From Chloroflexota bacterium (GTDB lineage: Bacteria; Chloroflexota; Anaerolineae; Promineifilales; Promineifilaceae): DNA of 8,249 bases. The DNA is taken from contig JAAEOP010001225.1 in assembly GCA_024223125.1 (NCBI GenBank), forward strand, positions 1-8,249, read 5' to 3'. Positions 6,917 to 8,249 of this stretch are shown piece after piece. The notes under the pieces were generated by a model, which worked only from the letters and a program-made list of their open reading frames with translations, was not told the DNA's origin and ran no database searches. Numbering within the stretch: position 1 is the stretch's first letter; each line of letters opens with the position of its first letter. A program made the position numbers and the translations under genes.

Positions 6917-7291
6917 GGTTGTTAACACTCCTTATCATTTGGATTCTCTTACATAAAAGAGTACATTCATGTTACTGAACTCAAGCGGCCTTTTGATAGT
7001 AACAATGATCATATGAATGAGGGATGGATGGCAGGGAGCGTGCGGCTGTCAGCCAATAAAAAATAGCAACGATACAGGTGCGATGCACTTTTCCCAGAGT
7101 CATATGCCCTGACGATGCCTTTTGAAAGTGCGTCGCACCTCTGGTCGCTGTATAGTTGCAAAAAATATACCAACGGTCGTAACCAAATCTCCACAGAATC
7201 ATCGTGACATCCGTAACGGCCGTAACATATCAGAAATCACTATCTCCTGACTCCTCCATTTTATACGATCTGCTTAATGAGGTGCAAAACC
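6917..7291. other. Intergenic region with several inverted repeats
   Basis: No convincing gene on either strand. It separates the divergent DUF411 and CBS-domain genes. Read from left: the AAGGAG Shine-Dalgarno of the DUF411 gene (6928-6933); a small hairpin CTCTT/AAGAG (6946-6961) in its probable leader; a nested hairpin GTTACT...TCAA...TTGA.AGTAAC (6971-7003) with outer arms CATTCAT/ATGAATG (6964-6970, 7013-7019); an 11-nt palindrome GGCTG-T-CAGCC (7044-7054); the long 16-nt inverted repeat listed separately; one ACGGCCGT octamer (7216-7223); and the GAGGTG Shine-Dalgarno of the CBS gene (7279-7284). Promoters for both flanking genes must lie here but no clear -35/-10 pair was found. Confidence 0.6.
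7076..7140. repeat. 16-bp imperfect inverted repeat, each arm itself palindromic
   Basis: AGGTGCGATGCACTTT (7076-7091) and AAAGTGCGTCGCACCT (7125-7140) are inverted copies with one mismatch, 33 nt apart. Each arm holds its own small palindrome (GTGC-GAT-GCAC and GTGCG-T-CGCAC). Outside the arms, GCAACGATAC on the left and GTATAGTTGC on the right continue the symmetry after a 9-nt insertion on the right. It could be an operator pair, an RNA hairpin or a remnant of a small mobile repeat. Confidence 0.7.
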
Positions 7292-7756
7292 ATGAAAGTA
7301 CAACAATATATGAAAACGAACGCTATTTCCATTGGGGTTGAGGACACAGTTCAAGAAGCTGCCGGATTGTTTGTCCAGCACCATATTGGTACCTTGCCCG
7401 TCGTGGATGGGAGTAACCATCTAGTAGGCATTTTACACATACGCGATCTGTTACAGTTGGTCATGCCGGCTTTTGTGGATTTGATACCAGACTTTGATTT
7501 TGTGCGGGCAAATTTTGGTGTATATGAGGAAGCGGCTATTTCGGCCGAAACGGCCGATACACCTATCCGCAATCTCATGGGAACGGCCGTTTCGGTACGG
7601 GAAAGCAGCGGCCTGTTACGCGCCTTTGCCATTTTAGACAAACACGAAATGTATGATTTGCCGGTGGTGGATGATGACGGCCGTCTGGTCGGGTTAGCCT
7701 CTCGCGTTGACATTGGTACGGCGTTCCTGGCTCAGTGGCAGCAAAGCAACCCATAA
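7292..7756 (+). CDS. Two-CBS-domain protein
   Basis: A soluble protein of 154 residues made almost wholly of a CBS pair. CBS1 (about 1-57) contains YMKTNAISI, the AAGLFVQHHIGTLPVVD stretch and GILHIRDL. A charged 35-residue connector follows, then CBS2 (about 93-147) with RNLMGTAVSVRES, YDLPVVDDDGRLVG and ASRVDI. CBS pairs bind adenosyl ligands such as AMP, ATP or SAM and act as regulatory sensors. The start at 7292 was chosen over the in-frame ATG 7277 because GAGGTG (7279-7284) lies 7 nt before it, whereas 7277 has no ribosome site. It is followed after 11 nt by the transporter gene, so it probably regulates or is co-regulated with that transporter, sensing energy state or a nucleotide. The ligand is not deducible. 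Confidence 0.88.
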   Translation: MKVQQYMKTNAISIGVEDTVQEAAGLFVQHHIGTLPVVDGSNHLVGILHIRDLLQLVMPAFVDLIPDFDFVRANFGVYEEAAISAETADTPIRNLMGTAVSVRESSGLLRAFAILDKHEMYDLPVVDDDGRLVGLASRVDIGTAFLAQWQQSNP

Positions 7757-7767
7757 GGCGACATTCT

Positions 7768-8249
7768 ATGACTGAACAAAATACAGCCATCCTCGTTTCC
7801 TCACTCATCTTTGTGGTCACACTATTCATTATCTTTACCGAAAAAATCCACCGTACCATCATTGGCATTGCTGGCGCTGGTCTGATGATTGCCGCCGGTA
7901 TCTTTTGGGGATTTTACAGCGAAGAAGAAGCGGTAACGGCCGTAGATTTTGAAACCCTGGCCCTTCTCTTTGGCATGATGGTGTTGGTAGCGCTGTTGCA
8001 ACCGACCGGCTTTTTTGAATATCTAGCCATCCAAGGGGGACGATGGTCAAAAGGCAATTCCATTCGCCTGCTCATCTTATTGGGCAGCGTCACAACTGTC
8101 CTCTCCATGTTCCTCGATAACGTCACCACCGTTGTCCTCATCGCCCCCGTTACCATTCTCATCAGCGAGATTTTAGCCATCAACCCGGCCCCATTTCTCA
8201 TCGCCGAAGCCATTTTGGCTAACACTGGTGGCGCGGGTACATTGGTTGG
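7768..8249 (+). CDS. ArsB/NhaD-family ion transporter, N-terminal part (3' end outside window)
   Basis: The first 160 residues of a multi-spanning membrane protein of the ion transporter superfamily (ArsB, NhaD, P-protein/SLC13-like). Visible marks are the first helix (8-24), the EKIHRTIIGIAGAGLMIAAG helix (25-44), FETLALLFGMMVLVALLQPT (61-80), then GFFEYLAI. The unwound-helix pattern LSMFLDNVTTVVLIAPVTI (112-130) with its DN-V-TT core and the ANTGGAGTLVG segment (151-161) correspond to the substrate region of these carriers. The family exports arsenite or exchanges Na+/H+ or carries dicarboxylates; this half does not decide between them. No arsR or arsC gene is nearby, so a sodium/proton role is at least as likely. 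The start ATG 7768 is preceded by AAGG (7755-7758), which overlaps the CBS gene stop, indicating one transcript. The gene runs off the window. Confidence 0.86.
   Translation, partial: MTEQNTAILVSSLIFVVTLFIIFTEKIHRTIIGIAGAGLMIAAGIFWGFYSEEEAVTAVDFETLALLFGMMVLVALLQPTGFFEYLAIQGGRWSKGNSIRLLILLGSVTTVLSMFLDNVTTVVLIAPVTILISEILAINPAPFLIAEAILANTGGAGTLV

Noticed and set aside
6672..6956. Plus-strand open frames across the DUF411 gene
   Set aside because: They lie opposite a gene with strong family similarity and encode nothing recognisable.
7044..7054. GGCTG-T-CAGCC followed by an A/T run as a terminator
   Set aside because: A one-base loop cannot form a hairpin with this full stem, and no gene ends nearby. 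It is at most an operator-like palindrome.
6981..7202. Open frames on the minus strand at 6981-7202 and 7009-7194
   Set aside because: No family resemblance and no ribosome site. Their apparent peptides are translations of the inverted repeat region.
7277..7291. ATG 7277 as start of the CBS protein
   Set aside because: No ribosome site precedes it, and it overlaps the GAGGTG site that serves ATG 7292.
1..8249. CRISPR array, insertion sequence or phage genes
   Set aside because: No regularly spaced direct repeats, transposase or phage-like proteins were seen. The frequent ACGGCCGT copies are irregularly spaced and mostly inside genes.
1..8249. Alternative genetic code with UGA read as Trp
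   Set aside because: UGA ends the PfkB kinase and an SPFH gene at the expected lengths, and Trp is encoded by UGG throughout.

Overview
The window is bacterial, of moderate GC content. Gene content, codon use and a very frequent CGGCCG-centred palindrome suggest an uncultured Chloroflexota (Anaerolineae-like) lineage; this assignment is an inference and was not tested. UGA acts as an ordinary stop codon for several genes here.

Layout. Positions 1-555 (+) hold the C-terminal end of a DEAD-box RNA helicase with a DbpA-type RNA-binding domain. It converges on a five-gene minus-strand operon (628-6221). In transcription order the operon encodes two membrane-anchored SPFH/band-7 proteins (6221-4737 and 4703-3426), a soluble protein with a helical TPR-like half and a LexA/S24-like half (3429-2278), a PfkB-family sugar/nucleoside kinase resembling pseudouridine kinase (2263-1334), and a dolichol/phytol-kinase-like membrane protein (1293-628). 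Spacing is tight, including a 4-nt ATGA overlap.

Divergent from the operon is tRNA-Val(GAC) (6277-6350) with a clear promoter. It is followed by a strong hairpin terminator (6361-6382) that has T-tracts on both sides and should therefore also stop the gene arriving from the other side.

That gene (6916-6431, minus) is the most interesting in the window: a DUF411 lipoprotein whose open frame is interrupted only by one in-frame UGA. The UGA lies exactly where the first cysteine of the family's conserved C-x-C-C motif belongs. The rest of the frame, both other motif cysteines, the lipobox and a good Shine-Dalgarno are intact, and a stem-loop of the right size and distance for a bacterial SECIS element follows the UGA. 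The best reading is a selenocysteine-containing DUF411 protein.

A 375-nt intergenic region rich in inverted repeats follows. Then comes a plus-strand operon of a two-CBS-domain protein (7292-7756) and an ArsB/NhaD-type ion transporter cut by the window end (7768-8249).

Across the window the octamer ACGGCCGT occurs 15 times exactly, against about 0.13 expected by chance, which resembles the HIP1 palindrome phenomenon of cyanobacteria.
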